Positions 44,176 to 55,249 of a stretch of DNA of 57,714 nt are shown here, piece by piece. The notes under the pieces are model-generated. The model saw only the letters and a list, made by a program, of their open reading frames with translations. It did no database searches and had not been told where the DNA came from. A program made the position numbers and the translations under genes. The DNA lies in contig JAFGFF010000079.1 of NCBI GenBank assembly GCA_016931075.1, positions 1-57,714 on the forward strand, read 5' to 3'. Numbering within the stretch: position 1 is the stretch's first letter; each line of letters begins with the position of its first letter. This DNA comes from Pirellulales bacterium. Lineage in GTDB: Bacteria > Planctomycetota > Planctomycetia > Pirellulales > Thermoguttaceae.

Positions 44176-45282
44176 ATGCTCCGGGGGCGAACTCGGCCCG
44201 CTCCGTGGAGGTGGAGCATCGTCTGGGCAGTCGCCGTGGTTTGGGTGGTGGGAACCGGGTTGGCGGGAACGGGCGCCGCGCTGGCCGAAGCGGACGGCCC
44301 GGCGTTGCACCGGTACCAACGCACTCGGGTGGAGATGGCGGTCCCCGTCCGGATTGTATTTTACGCTTCCGACACGGCCACCGCAAACCGAGCTGCCCAA
44401 GAGGCATTCGATGAATTCGCCCGCCTCAATAAGATCCTGAGCGACTTTGACCCCCAAAGTGAGCTACGTCGACTTTGCGAGACGTCTGGGAAGTGGGTCC
44501 CGGTAAGCCGGGATCTCTGGGCAAACCTCTCTCCTGCCCAGAAATTGGCCCAGCGGACGGACGGGGCGTTCGACGTGACAATCGGACCGGTGGTCCGTCT
44601 TTGGCGTCGGGCACGCCGCCGAGGTGAACTGCCCGATCCGGATCGATTGGCCGAAGCCCGAGCGCTGGTTGGCTACAAGCTCCTGGAGCTGGATCCCAAG
44701 ACTCGGTCAGCCCGACTGGCCAAGCCGGGCATGAGACTTGACTTGGGAGGAATCGCCAAGGGCTACGCGATCGACGCGGCGGTGCGGCTCCTGGCCAAGC
44801 GCGGCATCGATCGGGCCCTGGTCGACGCGGGCGGGGACATCGCCATGGGGGCTCCCCCGCCGGGCAAACCGGGCTGGCGGATCGGCATCGGGCCCTTGAA
44901 GACCGACGCGCCGCCCAGCCGGTTCCTGACCTTGGCCAACATCGCCGTGGCCAGCTCAGGCGACAAATGGCAGTTCGTCGAAATCGACGGACGCCGTTAT
45001 TCCCATCTGATCGATCCCCGCACGGGCGTCGGTCTGACCGACCACAGCAGCGTGACCGTCATCGCCCCCGATGCGCTGACCGCCGACAGCCTCGCCTCGG
45101 CCGTCAGTGTCCTCGGTCCCGCCGCTGGCGTAAAACTGATCGACCAGACCCCCGGCACAGCCGCTCTGATCCTCCGCGCCCCCTCCGGCAAGCTCGAAAC
45201 GACCGAATCAGCCCGCTGGAAACGCCTGGCCGGCGAGACGCCCCCACCGGCTCCGCCCGACGCTGAACCCACTTATGACTGA
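44176..45282 (+). CDS. apbE: FAD:protein FMN transferase (ApbE)
   Basis: ApbE attaches FMN to a Thr or Ser of partner proteins in the periplasm, in particular NQR or RNF-type electron transport subunits. The ATG at 44176 ([10 protein letters not shown]) gives 368 residues with a signal peptide; ATG at 44077 is an alternative. Characteristic motifs are [37 protein letters not shown] and [15 protein letters not shown]. No NQR or RNF genes are nearby. The long 5' frame upstream of this start is only the antisense of the SUMF1-like gene. Confidence 0.92.
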   Translation: MLRGRTRPAPWRWSIVWAVAVVWVVGTGLAGTGAALAEADGPALHRYQRTRVEMAVPVRIVFYASDTATANRAAQEAFDEFARLNKILSDFDPQSELRRLCETSGKWVPVSRDLWANLSPAQKLAQRTDGAFDVTIGPVVRLWRRARRRGELPDPDRLAEARALVGYKLLELDPKTRSARLAKPGMRLDLGGIAKGYAIDAAVRLLAKRGIDRALVDAGGDIAMGAPPPGKPGWRIGIGPLKTDAPPSRFLTLANIAVASSGDKWQFVEIDGRRYSHLIDPRTGVGLTDHSSVTVIAPDALTADSLASAVSVLGPAAGVKLIDQTPGTAALILRAPSGKLETTESARWKRLAGETPPPAPPDAEPTYD

Positions 45283-45389
45283 GATCCAGTCGCCGTCTCG
45301 TTGACGGTCATCTGTTCTTCTATAGAAATGGTGAGCTGCATCCAATCGCGATACGGCGTGAACCTCGCTTCCCCATTCTTTCTTCGTGT

Positions 45390-47243
45390 CTACCGCACCA
45401 GATCGGCAAAGCTCTTCCGCAAGCTCGCTTCACACTCTGAAAATGGCCGGCATTCACGCCATTGTTCGTTTTTATGTTCGTGGGCAAGGCGGATGAACTC
45501 TTCGGTGGCAGCCTTGGGATCCTTGGGGCCGAGGAATTCTTTTCCCTCTTTCTTCGCCTGCTGCCGAAGTGTTGCGTAGCGACGCAGCCAGACGTGGTCC
45601 AGCGGTAGGCGTTCACGCCGGACGCGCCGAGCCAGGACCGGATTGTCGGCCACGGCGGCCTCGGCTTTCTGGAAGTGTCGGGTCGCGCGGTTCAGATCAT
45701 CCAGCGTCAAGTACTTTGACGTGTCGACCATGAAACAACGCAGGTAGACGCCCGAGCGCTGATCCGCGTCGTTGATCTCGTCCAGATAAGCCATCAGATG
45801 CGGCGAGGCCGGGCCGTAGTATCCATTGAGGAACTCGCGGATCAGGGCCTTATCGTCCCGATCGGGATTCCACATCAAGTGGGCCAAGAGCCACGCCCGA
45901 AGCCGCACGAAATCGCCGATCGTGGTGCCCGCGTCCCCCTGCTCGAACAGGGCAATCACGTTATGGTTGACGAAGTAGCGGAGATTTGGGGCCAACACTC
46001 GGAGGTTCGGGTGCGGGGCAATATAGTTCCAGAAGTTCGTCACGTAGTTCCAGACGTACAATCGCGGGGCGATCTGGCTCCAGCCCTCGATGTCACGGCG
46101 GAAGGGCTCGTTCTGCGGGCTGCTGGCGATCGGCTGGACGAACGAACACTCGATCGAACAGAGCCGGATCACGACGTTCTTGCGAGGTCGGACCTTGTTC
46201 GGCGGCTTGCGGGTGTACTGATAGGCGAGCGTCTCGACCAGAACGTCGGGGAACTCCTTTTCGATCTCTTCGGCCACCGCGTTGACGAACTGCAACAGCG
46301 GCCCCGAAGGCGAGCCCTCTTCCTTCTCGACCGCCAGGCACTTGGCGCATTGGCACCGGCCGCGCCAGTCGTTCTGGCTGATCGAGATGACACCTGCGCC
46401 TGGTTCGGCGCGAAGTCGGGCCAGAGCAGCGCGGGTCAACTCGCGGCGCATCTCGTCGTTGGTCAGGCAGAGCTGCGCGTTCTCGTGACGCCGCTTCCCG
46501 TTGATCTCACTAAACCACTCGGGGTGCGCCTCGAAGTGTTTTGAGGGCGGGACGAGGGAATAGAACGTGTGGACGAACCCGGCGAACCGTTCGTGGCCAC
46601 CGTAGGCTTCCGGAATGCGGTCGAAATTCCCGTTGAGCTTGCATCGGGCCGCAAAGACGCCCTCGTGTGCGTCACGGTAATGGGCCTCGCGGATCTGAAG
46701 CTTCGGAGCGTAGGCCACGTCGAGCCAGGGAATCTCGAGCTTCCGACGCTTCGGCATGGTGCTCTCGGTCGACGTCCACCAGCGACAACCGACCGTATCT
46801 TCCAGGAACGTGTAGACCGCGTACAGCGTCCCCCGCTTACCCTGGCCCAACAGAACGAGGTCGTCGCCGACCGTCTTGATCACAATCCCCTCGTGACCCA
46901 ATTTGGCCGGATCGACACCGGGTACGAGCTGTCGGACAAGTCCGCTGGGTCCCACGCAGATTCGTTTCTTGCCGGCTGGCACCTTGTCTTCCGGCACGAT
47001 CGGGAACGTCACCCCGGTGACTTTAGCCAAGTGGTTCTGAAGCTCCTTGACCGCCGTGGCCTCCGACGCCGTCGGGCTGGCAGGCTGCACGAGCACATAG
47101 TCGGTCGTTCCCCGATCGGCCAACACCAGACCGTCCCCGGCCGCGGCCGACGTAGAAATTATTAGGGTTGCCACCACCGCTACCGCACTCAGCGTGCGTT
47201 GACGACGGTTCTTGGCCAATCGAGAGAAAGCAGGATATTTCAT
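45390..47243 (-). CDS. Secreted DUF4838 protein (GH67 N-terminal-like, possible glycoside hydrolase)
   Basis: ATG at 47243 (MKYPAFSR) has GAGGA 8 nt upstream; 617 residues. A signal peptide ends about STSAAAGDG. The first 130 residues resemble the N-terminal non-catalytic domain of alpha-glucuronidases (EATAVKELQNHLAKVTG). The following barrel-like part has FYSLVPPSKHFEAHPEWF, NDWRGRCQCAKC (two or three Cys that may bind metal) and the DUF4838 core. A carbohydrate-processing role is likely but the substrate is unknown. It is convergent with apbE. Confidence 0.8.
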   Translation of the reverse strand: MKYPAFSRLAKNRRQRTLSAVAVVATLIISTSAAAGDGLVLADRGTTDYVLVQPASPTASEATAVKELQNHLAKVTGVTFPIVPEDKVPAGKKRICVGPSGLVRQLVPGVDPAKLGHEGIVIKTVGDDLVLLGQGKRGTLYAVYTFLEDTVGCRWWTSTESTMPKRRKLEIPWLDVAYAPKLQIREAHYRDAHEGVFAARCKLNGNFDRIPEAYGGHERFAGFVHTFYSLVPPSKHFEAHPEWFSEINGKRRHENAQLCLTNDEMRRELTRAALARLRAEPGAGVISISQNDWRGRCQCAKCLAVEKEEGSPSGPLLQFVNAVAEEIEKEFPDVLVETLAYQYTRKPPNKVRPRKNVVIRLCSIECSFVQPIASSPQNEPFRRDIEGWSQIAPRLYVWNYVTNFWNYIAPHPNLRVLAPNLRYFVNHNVIALFEQGDAGTTIGDFVRLRAWLLAHLMWNPDRDDKALIREFLNGYYGPASPHLMAYLDEINDADQRSGVYLRCFMVDTSKYLTLDDLNRATRHFQKAEAAVADNPVLARRVRRERLPLDHVWLRRYATLRQQAKKEGKEFLGPKDPKAATEEFIRLAHEHKNEQWRECRPFSECEASLRKSFADLVR

Positions 47244-47368
47244 GGCGGGTTCCTCGAAAAAGTGGGCGGGATAGAGGAAGGAAGGCGTGGGGGGAGAGTC
47301 CTGGCTCAGTCTATCCGGGCGAGCGGGCTGGAGCAACGGTACGGTGGGTACTCGCCCGGGCAAAAGCG

Positions 47369-47398
47369 TTGACTCCAGGTCGGGTAGATCGATACAAT
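47369..47398 (+). promoter_or_regulatory. Strong sigma70-like promoter of the Gly-rich secreted gene
   Basis: TTGACT (47369-47374), an 18-nt spacer and TACAAT (47393-47398) match the consensus in five of six positions in each box, leaving a leader of about 55 nt before ATG 47460. Confidence 0.6.
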
Positions 47399-47459
47399 GC
47401 GAGTGTCGATCTAGGGTGAGGATGATCCGCTGTCCACCATCCATCGGAAGGGGACCGCC

Positions 47460-48443
47460 ATGTTCCGACTATCTTTTGTCGTGGGGGGAACGTTTCTAGG
47501 CGTCGTGCTTCTGGCGGCCAGCCACGCGACGGCCCAACAGGCGGGGACGGGCGTGCCTCAAAAAGGCGCGTCGAACAGCTTCTCCGAACGGTTCGGCTCG
47601 AACTGGGGCGCGCGAGGGCGAGGGTGGAGCTTTTCGTTCGGCGGCGGTGGTGGAGGCATGCCCACATTCGGGGGCTACCAACCCGGGGCCGGCGCCACCG
47701 GCGGCTTTCAGTCCATTCATCCGGGCCGGGGTAGTTTTTCCTTCGGGTTTGAGGCGTCTCAAGGCAACCAACGCACCGCCACGAGCACGACCCCGATGCT
47801 CACCACCATGAACGGATATCCCGGCTCGCTCTTCTATGGTTCTATCCGCCCGTTCGTCATGGGCGTCATTCCGGTCGTGGGTGGATACGGCGGCTATCCT
47901 GCGTACGGCTATCCATATCCATACTACGGATATGCGCCTTACGGCACTGGGTTGACGTTGCCGGCCACCCAGCCCGGCACGGAGGTCAATGAGACAAGCC
48001 CCGCCGCCCGGGCGCTTCGCCAATGGCAGACCAGCGGCCGGTTGGGCGATCCGGCCTCGATGCCACGGTCGGCTCCCTCCACGGTCGCGCAAACCAAGCC
48101 AGAGCAGGATGCGCCTGAGGAACCTGCCGCCAGGGCAATGGATCGTCCAGAACCTCGCACGACCAAGCGACCGGCCAACGAACGCAGTTCGGCCGAGCGC
48201 TCGGCACCGAGTGTCGCCCGCGCGCGTGAACTCCATGCCACGGAACAGGTCGCCCAACAACGCGAGCTCGAGGACCTCTTCCGCCAGGGGCAGGAGGCCG
48301 AGGCGGCCGGCGATCGGATCCTCGCCCGGGCGTTCTACCGCAAGACGGTCCAGCGCGCCGAAGGCTCCTTGAAGCAACAAGCCCGACAGCGGCTCCTGGC
48401 CCTCCAGCCGACCAGCGCTGGCAAAACTAAGCCGAAACGCTGA
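47460..48443 (+). CDS. Secreted Gly/Tyr-rich protein with helical C-terminus
   Basis: The 327-residue protein has a signal peptide ending at SHATAQ. Residues about 40-160 are low-complexity Gly/Ser/Phe and Gly/Tyr (FSFGGGGGGMP, YGYPYPYYGYAPYG), suggesting a disordered or matrix-like region. A Pro/Arg/Ala-rich linker follows. The last 80 residues form a charged helix reminiscent of a single TPR unit (LFRQGQEAEAAGDRILARAFYRKTVQRAEG). I recognise no family and see no catalytic motif. A REP-like element begins 10 nt after the stop. Confidence 0.7.
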   Translation: MFRLSFVVGGTFLGVVLLAASHATAQQAGTGVPQKGASNSFSERFGSNWGARGRGWSFSFGGGGGGMPTFGGYQPGAGATGGFQSIHPGRGSFSFGFEASQGNQRTATSTTPMLTTMNGYPGSLFYGSIRPFVMGVIPVVGGYGGYPAYGYPYPYYGYAPYGTGLTLPATQPGTEVNETSPAARALRQWQTSGRLGDPASMPRSAPSTVAQTKPEQDAPEEPAARAMDRPEPRTTKRPANERSSAERSAPSVARARELHATEQVAQQRELEDLFRQGQEAEAAGDRILARAFYRKTVQRAEGSLKQQARQRLLALQPTSAGKTKPKR

Positions 48444-48452
48444 CCGGCCATG

Positions 48453-48534
48453 GGGTGCCACTGCTGGCTTGTCCAGCAGTGCTTGCCTAGAACACCTGAG
48501 AAGTACACTGCTGGACAAGCCAGCAGTGGCACCC
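48453..48534. repeat. REP-like double palindrome, CACTGCTGG/CTTGT type, copy 3
   Basis: Same arms as the copies at 7920 and 10469 (GGGTGCCA flank, CACTGCTGG stem, CTTGT loop), with a 35-nt spacer of its own sequence. It begins 10 nt after the preceding stop codon. Confidence 0.9.
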
Positions 48535-48679
48535 TCATTCGATGGAATCACCATTGAAGTCGGCCGTCGGGCTTCTTCTCGCCCCATGGCCAGGGCCTGG
48601 TCGGTCTGATAGACTGGTCGGGGAAGGAAGGAGCGGTCCTTTCTCTTTTCGCGAGCCCGCTGGCCAAGAGGATTCCTCG

Positions 48680-49063
48680 ATGAAAGTCGCACACTACACT
48701 CAGATCGAATCGGCCCCGGTCGACATGGAAGGCTCGGTCGGATGTCAGATCCGCTGCCTGATCGGTCAGGCCGACGGGGCGCCCCATTTCACCATGCGGC
48801 AGTTCGACGTCGCGCCCGGCGGACACACGCCCAAGCACACGCATCCGTTCGAACACGAAGTCTATATTCTGGAAGGCCAGGGCGTGGTCCTGGAAGGCAA
48901 CACCGAACATCCCCTATCGCCGGGCACGGCCGTCTACGTCCCGTCGGGCCAACTTCACCAGTTTCGCAACACGGGCGCCGGCACGCTGAAGTTCCTTTGC
49001 CTCATCCCACACCCCCTGGGCGACATGAGCGGCCCCTGCACGGCGGCCTGTGCGTGCGACTGA
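48680..49063 (+). CDS. Single-domain cupin protein
   Basis: ATG at 48680 with AGAGGA 7 nt upstream; 127 residues. The first cupin motif is PGGHTPKHTHPFEHEVYILEG, with two His and a Glu as metal ligands; the second is PGTAVYVPSGQLHQFRN with the fourth ligand His. The fold is a small beta barrel binding a metal, used by dioxygenases, isomerases or sensors; the substrate is unknown. The C-terminus PCTAACACD adds three Cys in the last nine residues, an unusual cluster. Confidence 0.85.
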   Translation: MKVAHYTQIESAPVDMEGSVGCQIRCLIGQADGAPHFTMRQFDVAPGGHTPKHTHPFEHEVYILEGQGVVLEGNTEHPLSPGTAVYVPSGQLHQFRNTGAGTLKFLCLIPHPLGDMSGPCTAACACD

Positions 49064-49084
49064 CGAGATAACGAAGAAGGAAAA

Positions 49085-49315
49085 GGAAGGGGCCACAGAT
49101 GAACACAGATAAACACGGATAATTATCGAGCTGGGTGCCATGGGCGGCTTGTCCGCCCTTGTGGTTGCGGGCAAGGGCGGACAAGCCGCCCATGGCACCC
49201 GAGTAATCATTGAAAATACAGTGGTAAGAAAATAGAGCCGACGAACGCGACATGAAGGCTGCCCTTCTATCGCTCAGCCTCCCTCTTTCATCTGTGTTCA
49301 TCTGTGGCCCCTTCC
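49085..49315. repeat. Large perfect inverted repeat enclosing a REP-like element
   Basis: GGAAGGGGCCACAGATGAAC... (49085-49110) and its exact 26-nt reverse complement (49290-49315) bracket about 180 nt. The nested element 49133-49200 lies inside. The left arm begins 22 nt after the cupin stop; the right arm ends 59 nt before the ligA start. Confidence 0.85.
49133..49200. repeat. REP-like double palindrome, GGGCGG-CTTGT-CCGCCC type
   Basis: Two perfect 29-nt arms (49133-49161, 49172-49200), each GGGTGCCAT plus GGGCGG-CTTGT-CCGCCC plus TTG, separated by 10 nt. It shares the GGGTGCCA flank and CTTGT loop with the CACTGCTGG elements, but has a different stem. Confidence 0.9.
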
Positions 49316-49371
49316 CTCCAATTTCCAGCTCGACTTTTCATCACTTTAGTAATCGTTGCTTTCTGGAGTGA

Positions 49372-51384
<2,013 letters not shown>

Positions 51385-51403
51385 GCGTCGAAGAAGGGCT
51401 CAC

Positions 51404-51617
51404 GCAAAGGCGCGAAGGCGCAAAGAGAGAGCGATTGCCGAGTGGCGCTGGTTCAGCCATTCCCGTAGACGCGGCGTCTCGCCGCGTTTTTTATAGCGCG
51501 ACGTTCTTGGCATTTTCCCATAAAGCGGCGAGACGCCGCTTCTACGATACGCAGCATGACGCCTAGCGGAATCACCCCGATCCCTTACCCTCCCCCTTTG
51601 CGCCTTCGCGCCTTTGC
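51404..51617. repeat. Large perfect inverted repeat enclosing a REP-like element, downstream of ligA
   Basis: GCAAAGGCGCGAAGGCGCAAA... (51404-51425) and its exact 22-nt reverse complement (51596-51617) bracket the element 51464-51546. The left arm starts 20 nt after the ligA stop. The layout copies that of 49085-49315, but with different arm sequence. Confidence 0.85.
51464..51546. repeat. REP-like double palindrome, GCGGCG-TCT-CGCCGC type, copy 1
   Basis: Left palindrome GCGGCG-TCT-CGCCGC (51471-51485) and right palindrome GCGGCG-AGA-CGCCGC (51525-51539), with outer CGTAGA / TTCTACG. The 39-nt AT-rich spacer strongly resembles that of the element at 52249. Confidence 0.85.
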
Positions 51618-51667
51618 ATGAGGATAACAATCCGGTCAACCGCGGTAATGCCTCGCTTTGCGAGAGA

Positions 51668-52231
51668 TCACTTGGACGACTCGGCCTCCCGCCGCTTCAC
51701 GCCCAACTCGGCCAGGCGTCGGGCGACGTCGGCGGCGTGCGTGGCCGTGTTGACTTTTTTGTCGATGGCCAGGATCTTGCCGTCGATGCCGATGTAGAAC
51801 GTCCAGCGGTGAGGCACGGGGCGCAAGACGCCGGTCACGCCGTAGGCCCGGGCGACGTCACCCTCCGGATCTGAGAGGATGGGATAGTCCAGTCCGAGCG
51901 ATTCGGCGAACTTCGCGTTCTTCTCCGGCGTGTCGCGACTGGCCGTGAAGTAGGCCACGTCGAACGCACGAAGGTCGTCGCCTCCGGCACGGAACGACTT
52001 GCACTCGGCCGTGCAGCCGGGCGTAAACGCTTTGGGAAACCAGGCCAGGACGACCGCCTGCTTGCCCACCAGATCGGACAGGCGATAGGTCTTCCCGTCG
52101 CTGCCTTTCAGGGTGAAATCCGGAGCTTTGTCTCCCGGTTTGAGTTCAGCCGCCGACGTCCAACTCATCCCAACGGCCAATAATCCCAGGGCCGTGCTAG
52201 CCGACGTTATCAGCAAAGTAACACGTTCCAT
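51668..52231 (-). CDS. Secreted peroxiredoxin (BCP/AhpC-TSA type)
   Basis: The 187-residue thiol peroxidase has a signal peptide of about 28 residues ending at SAAEL. It keeps the family motif around the peroxidatic Cys, [14 protein letters not shown] (Cys about 73), with a second Cys four residues later that probably serves as resolving Cys. The GDKAPDFTL and [14 protein letters not shown] segments fit the peroxiredoxin Q/BCP clade. It reduces hydroperoxides in the periplasm. AAGGAGG is 6 nt before ATG 52231. Direct copies of a REP-like element lie on both sides. Confidence 0.92.
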   Translation of the reverse strand: MERVTLLITSASTALGLLAVGMSWTSAAELKPGDKAPDFTLKGSDGKTYRLSDLVGKQAVVLAWFPKAFTPGCTAECKSFRAGGDDLRAFDVAYFTASRDTPEKNAKFAESLGLDYPILSDPEGDVARAYGVTGVLRPVPHRWTFYIGIDGKILAIDKKVNTATHAADVARRLAELGVKRREAESSK

Positions 52232-52248
52232 TTTTTACCTCCTTCGCT

Positions 52249-52355
52249 TGTAGACGCGGCGTCCTCGCCGCGTTTTTTGTAGCGACGTTTTTGGTATCTT
52301 TCCCAAAAAGCGGCGAGACGCCGCTTCTACGTGGGGCGAGACACCGCTTTTTACG
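52249..52355. repeat. REP-like double palindrome, GCGGCG-TCT-CGCCGC type, copy 2
   Basis: Same layout, orientation and a similar spacer as 51464-51546. Here one base is inserted in the left loop (GTCCTCG). The right arm is followed by a degraded extra copy of itself (GGGGCGAGACACCGC, 52333-52347). It begins 17 nt before the peroxiredoxin ATG and abuts its ribosome binding site. Confidence 0.85.
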
Positions 52356-52452
52356 TCACGTGGTATTCTACGCCGGGGGAGAACGGTCCTCGGCGAAAGC
52401 CCTGTTGCCACGAGAATTCGCTGCCTGGACAGTCGCGCCAGACGTCGTGCGA

Positions 52453-53598
52453 TCATGCGACGACCACATCGGTGCCGTCCGTGGCCTGGCAGACGTAAAT
52501 CGTGGCTTCGTGCGGCGTCTGGGCGGCGTATTGGGCCGTGACGTCACGGGCGAAGTGGTCGGCCCGGGCCGCGTCGATCAGGGCGACGGCGCAACCGCCG
52601 AAGCCGGCGCCGGTCATTCGCGCGCCGTGACAAGCCGGGTGGGCCTGGGCGGACGTGACGATCGCGTCCAGGGCGTCGCTGGAGACCTCGAAGTCGTCGC
52701 GCAGACTCACGTGGCTCGCGCCGAGCAACGGACCGACCGTGTCCAGGTCGCCACGCCCAAGGGCTTCGACCGTCCGCAGCACGCGGTCGTTCTCGGTAAT
52801 CACATGCGTCGCGCGACGCCGGGTTGTTTCGTCCAAGCCCGAGGCAAGACGATGGAAATGGTCCAACTCGACGTCCCGTAGGCTGGGCACCTTAAAAAAT
52901 GCGGCGGCCGCTTCGCACTGGGCCCGGCGTTCGTTGTAGGCTGAATCGACCAGCCCTCGGCGCGTGCCCGTGTCCAACACGGCGACGGCCGTCCCGGGCG
53001 GAAGGGGCACGGGCGTCACGGCCAGCGAGCGGCAGTCGATCAGCACGGCGTGCCCTGCCTGGCCGGCGGCTGAGGCCAGTTGGTCCATGATGCCGCACTG
53101 CATGCCGACCCAGCCGTTTTCGGCCCGTTGGGCCAGCCGCGCCATGGCGATCGGGTCCCAGTCCATCGAGCCCACGGCGGCGAACGCCCGGGCGGTGGCC
53201 ATCTCGAGCGCGGCCGAGGAGGACAGCCCGGCCGCGGCCGGCACGTCGCCCAACAAGACGCCTTCCCACCCGTCGAGCCGGAAGCCCGCCTCGCGCAGGC
53301 TCCAGGCGGTGCCCTTGACGTATTCGAGCCATTGGACCTGGCCCTTGGTCAGCGTGTCCAGGTCGAAGAAGGCGTGGTCGTCGAAATCGATCGAATGGAC
53401 CACCACTTGGCGATCGTCTCGCGGCCGCAGGGCGATCCAGACGGCCCGATCGATGGCCAAGGGCAGGACGAATCCGTCGTTGTAGTCGGTGTGCTCGCCG
53501 ATCAGATTCACCCGGCCCGGGGCCCGCACGATCCATCGCGGTGGCCCGTCAAAACGTCGGGTGAACTCCTGGGCAACACGTTGGGCGTCCAGCGGCAT
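52453..53598 (-). CDS. galK: Galactokinase
   Basis: The 381-residue GHMP kinase phosphorylates galactose at C1 in the Leloir pathway. The galactokinase signature GRVNLIGEHTDYNDGFVLP is near residue 28, the ATP-binding GLSSSAALE near 124, and the C-terminal MTGAGFGGCAVAL is present. The length is normal for GalK. It is upstream of nothing obviously galactose-related; galT and galE are not in the window. The sulfatase gene precedes it on the same strand by 34 nt, so the two may be cotranscribed. Confidence 0.95.
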   Translation of the reverse strand: MPLDAQRVAQEFTRRFDGPPRWIVRAPGRVNLIGEHTDYNDGFVLPLAIDRAVWIALRPRDDRQVVVHSIDFDDHAFFDLDTLTKGQVQWLEYVKGTAWSLREAGFRLDGWEGVLLGDVPAAAGLSSSAALEMATARAFAAVGSMDWDPIAMARLAQRAENGWVGMQCGIMDQLASAAGQAGHAVLIDCRSLAVTPVPLPPGTAVAVLDTGTRRGLVDSAYNERRAQCEAAAAFFKVPSLRDVELDHFHRLASGLDETTRRRATHVITENDRVLRTVEALGRGDLDTVGPLLGASHVSLRDDFEVSSDALDAIVTSAQAHPACHGARMTGAGFGGCAVALIDAARADHFARDVTAQYAAQTPHEATIYVCQATDGTDVVVA

Positions 53599-53632
53599 GC
53601 GTTTTTTCCTCCGAGTATATAAATGATGGCCG

Positions 53633-55249
53633 TCACGATCCCCGCGGCGCGGTCCGTGTATTTTTGCGGCATTGGTTTAAAAAGGCGTCCATCCGTTTGA
53701 CGACGTCGGGGTGCTCGCGGTAGACGTTTTTCCGTTGGCGGGGGTCGGCTTTCAGGTCATAGAGTTGGGCCGGCGGGGCGTCGGGCTTGATCCGGCCGTT
53801 GGCGATGTCGCTGTTCGTCTGGCCGGTGAAGAGCATGGCCGCGGGCCCGCCGAAAATGTGGCTGCCCGGCTTGCCGCCCGTCCAACCGCGATTGCCCTGG
53901 GCGTCGAGGTAAAGCCAGCGTCCCCGGCGCAGGGCCAGGCTGGGCGGTTCGGACGGGCATTGGATCAGGTGGTCGCGGATTTGATTCTTCGGCGAACCGG
54001 TCAACGCCGGCAGGATGTTGTAGCTGTCGGGTCCTTCGTCCTTCTCGAGTTTGCGCCCGACGATCTCGGCGGCCGTGGCCAGGACGTCAATGTTGCTGAC
54101 GAGCTGGTCGGAGACGGTGCCCGGCGGAACCTTGCCCGGCCACCGCGCGATGAACGGCACGCGGTGTCCTCCTTCCCAAGCGTCGAACTTGAACCCGAGC
54201 AGCTTGCCGTTGAGCCGGTGGCCCGCCGTCCAGGCATCTTGCCCACCCTGGTTGAGCATGCCGCCGTTGTCGCTGGTGAAGAGGACCAGCGTGTTGTCGG
54301 CCACGCCTTTTTTATCCAGGGCGTCGAGGACCTGGCCGACGATCCAGTCCAGTTCGTGGATGAAGTCGCCGTACCGGCCGCATTGGCTCGTGCCCTGGAA
54401 CTGCTTGGCCGGCGTAAAGGGTGTGTGGATGTTCGTCGTCGCCAGGTAGAGAAAGAAAGGCTTGTCATCCTGCTTCTCGATCCACTGGACGGCCTTTTCG
54501 GTCAGCGTCAGGCCGATCTTCTCGTCGTCGTACAACTTGTGCGCTTTCTCGGCCCCGCCGATCCAGTCGTAGCCGAACTTCTCGGGATAGACCTTCGCCG
54601 TCGATTTCTTTTTGTAAACCAACGGATCGTTCGGATCGTGGCCGACGACGTGGTGGTTCTCAACATAGACGAACGGCGGGTGGCTGCTGACCACGGGCAC
54701 GCCGAAGTAATAGTCAAAGCCCAATTCAAGCGGACCAGGTTTAAGTGGTTTGTTCCAATCGATCGGGCTGTCCGTGCCGAAGCCCAGGTGCCACTTGCCG
54801 ATGCAGGCGGTCGTGTAGCCCGCGTCTTGCAGAAGCCGGGCGACCGTCAAACGTTGTGTGTCAATAATCAGGGGTGTCTTCATGAAGATGGGCCCCCAGA
54901 CGCCCTTCTTGCCGCGCCGGAACGGATACTGCCCGGTGAGCAGGGCGTAGCGCGAGGGCGTGCAGACGGCCGAGGCGGCGTGGGCGTCGGTGAACCGGCG
55001 TCCCTGGCTGGCGAGCCGATCGATGTTGGGCGTTTGGACCTTCGTCGCGCCGTAGCAACCCACGTCGCCGTAGCCCAGGTCGTCGGCGAAGATCAGAACG
55101 ATGTTGGGCCGCTGGGGTGATTCGCTCCGATCGGCGTTACAGACGGTCGGGCCGAATAGGGCAAGGATTGCTCCAATCGCCCGCAGAACATGCATGGGGG
55201 GCATGATGCGGTACGTCTTTGCGAGACTCTTCACGGGTTGACTCTTCAT
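53633..55249 (-). CDS. Secreted sulfatase (arylsulfatase A type)
   Basis: The 538-residue enzyme hydrolyses sulfate esters, probably on sulfated polysaccharides. The start at 55249 has GGAG 6 nt upstream; a signal peptide follows (about 20-39). The active-site signature AVCTPSRYALLTG has Cys about 96, which must be converted to formylglycine. PNIVLIFADDLGYGDVGCYG supplies the first metal ligands, and FTSDNGG and HRVPFIARWPG are later sulfatase motifs. The converting enzyme is not obvious in the window: the SUMF1-like protein at 42811-44019 lacks the Cys pair. Confidence 0.93.
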   Translation of the reverse strand: MKSQPVKSLAKTYRIMPPMHVLRAIGAILALFGPTVCNADRSESPQRPNIVLIFADDLGYGDVGCYGATKVQTPNIDRLASQGRRFTDAHAASAVCTPSRYALLTGQYPFRRGKKGVWGPIFMKTPLIIDTQRLTVARLLQDAGYTTACIGKWHLGFGTDSPIDWNKPLKPGPLELGFDYYFGVPVVSSHPPFVYVENHHVVGHDPNDPLVYKKKSTAKVYPEKFGYDWIGGAEKAHKLYDDEKIGLTLTEKAVQWIEKQDDKPFFLYLATTNIHTPFTPAKQFQGTSQCGRYGDFIHELDWIVGQVLDALDKKGVADNTLVLFTSDNGGMLNQGGQDAWTAGHRLNGKLLGFKFDAWEGGHRVPFIARWPGKVPPGTVSDQLVSNIDVLATAAEIVGRKLEKDEGPDSYNILPALTGSPKNQIRDHLIQCPSEPPSLALRRGRWLYLDAQGNRGWTGGKPGSHIFGGPAAMLFTGQTNSDIANGRIKPDAPPAQLYDLKADPRQRKNVYREHPDVVKRMDAFLNQCRKNTRTAPRGS

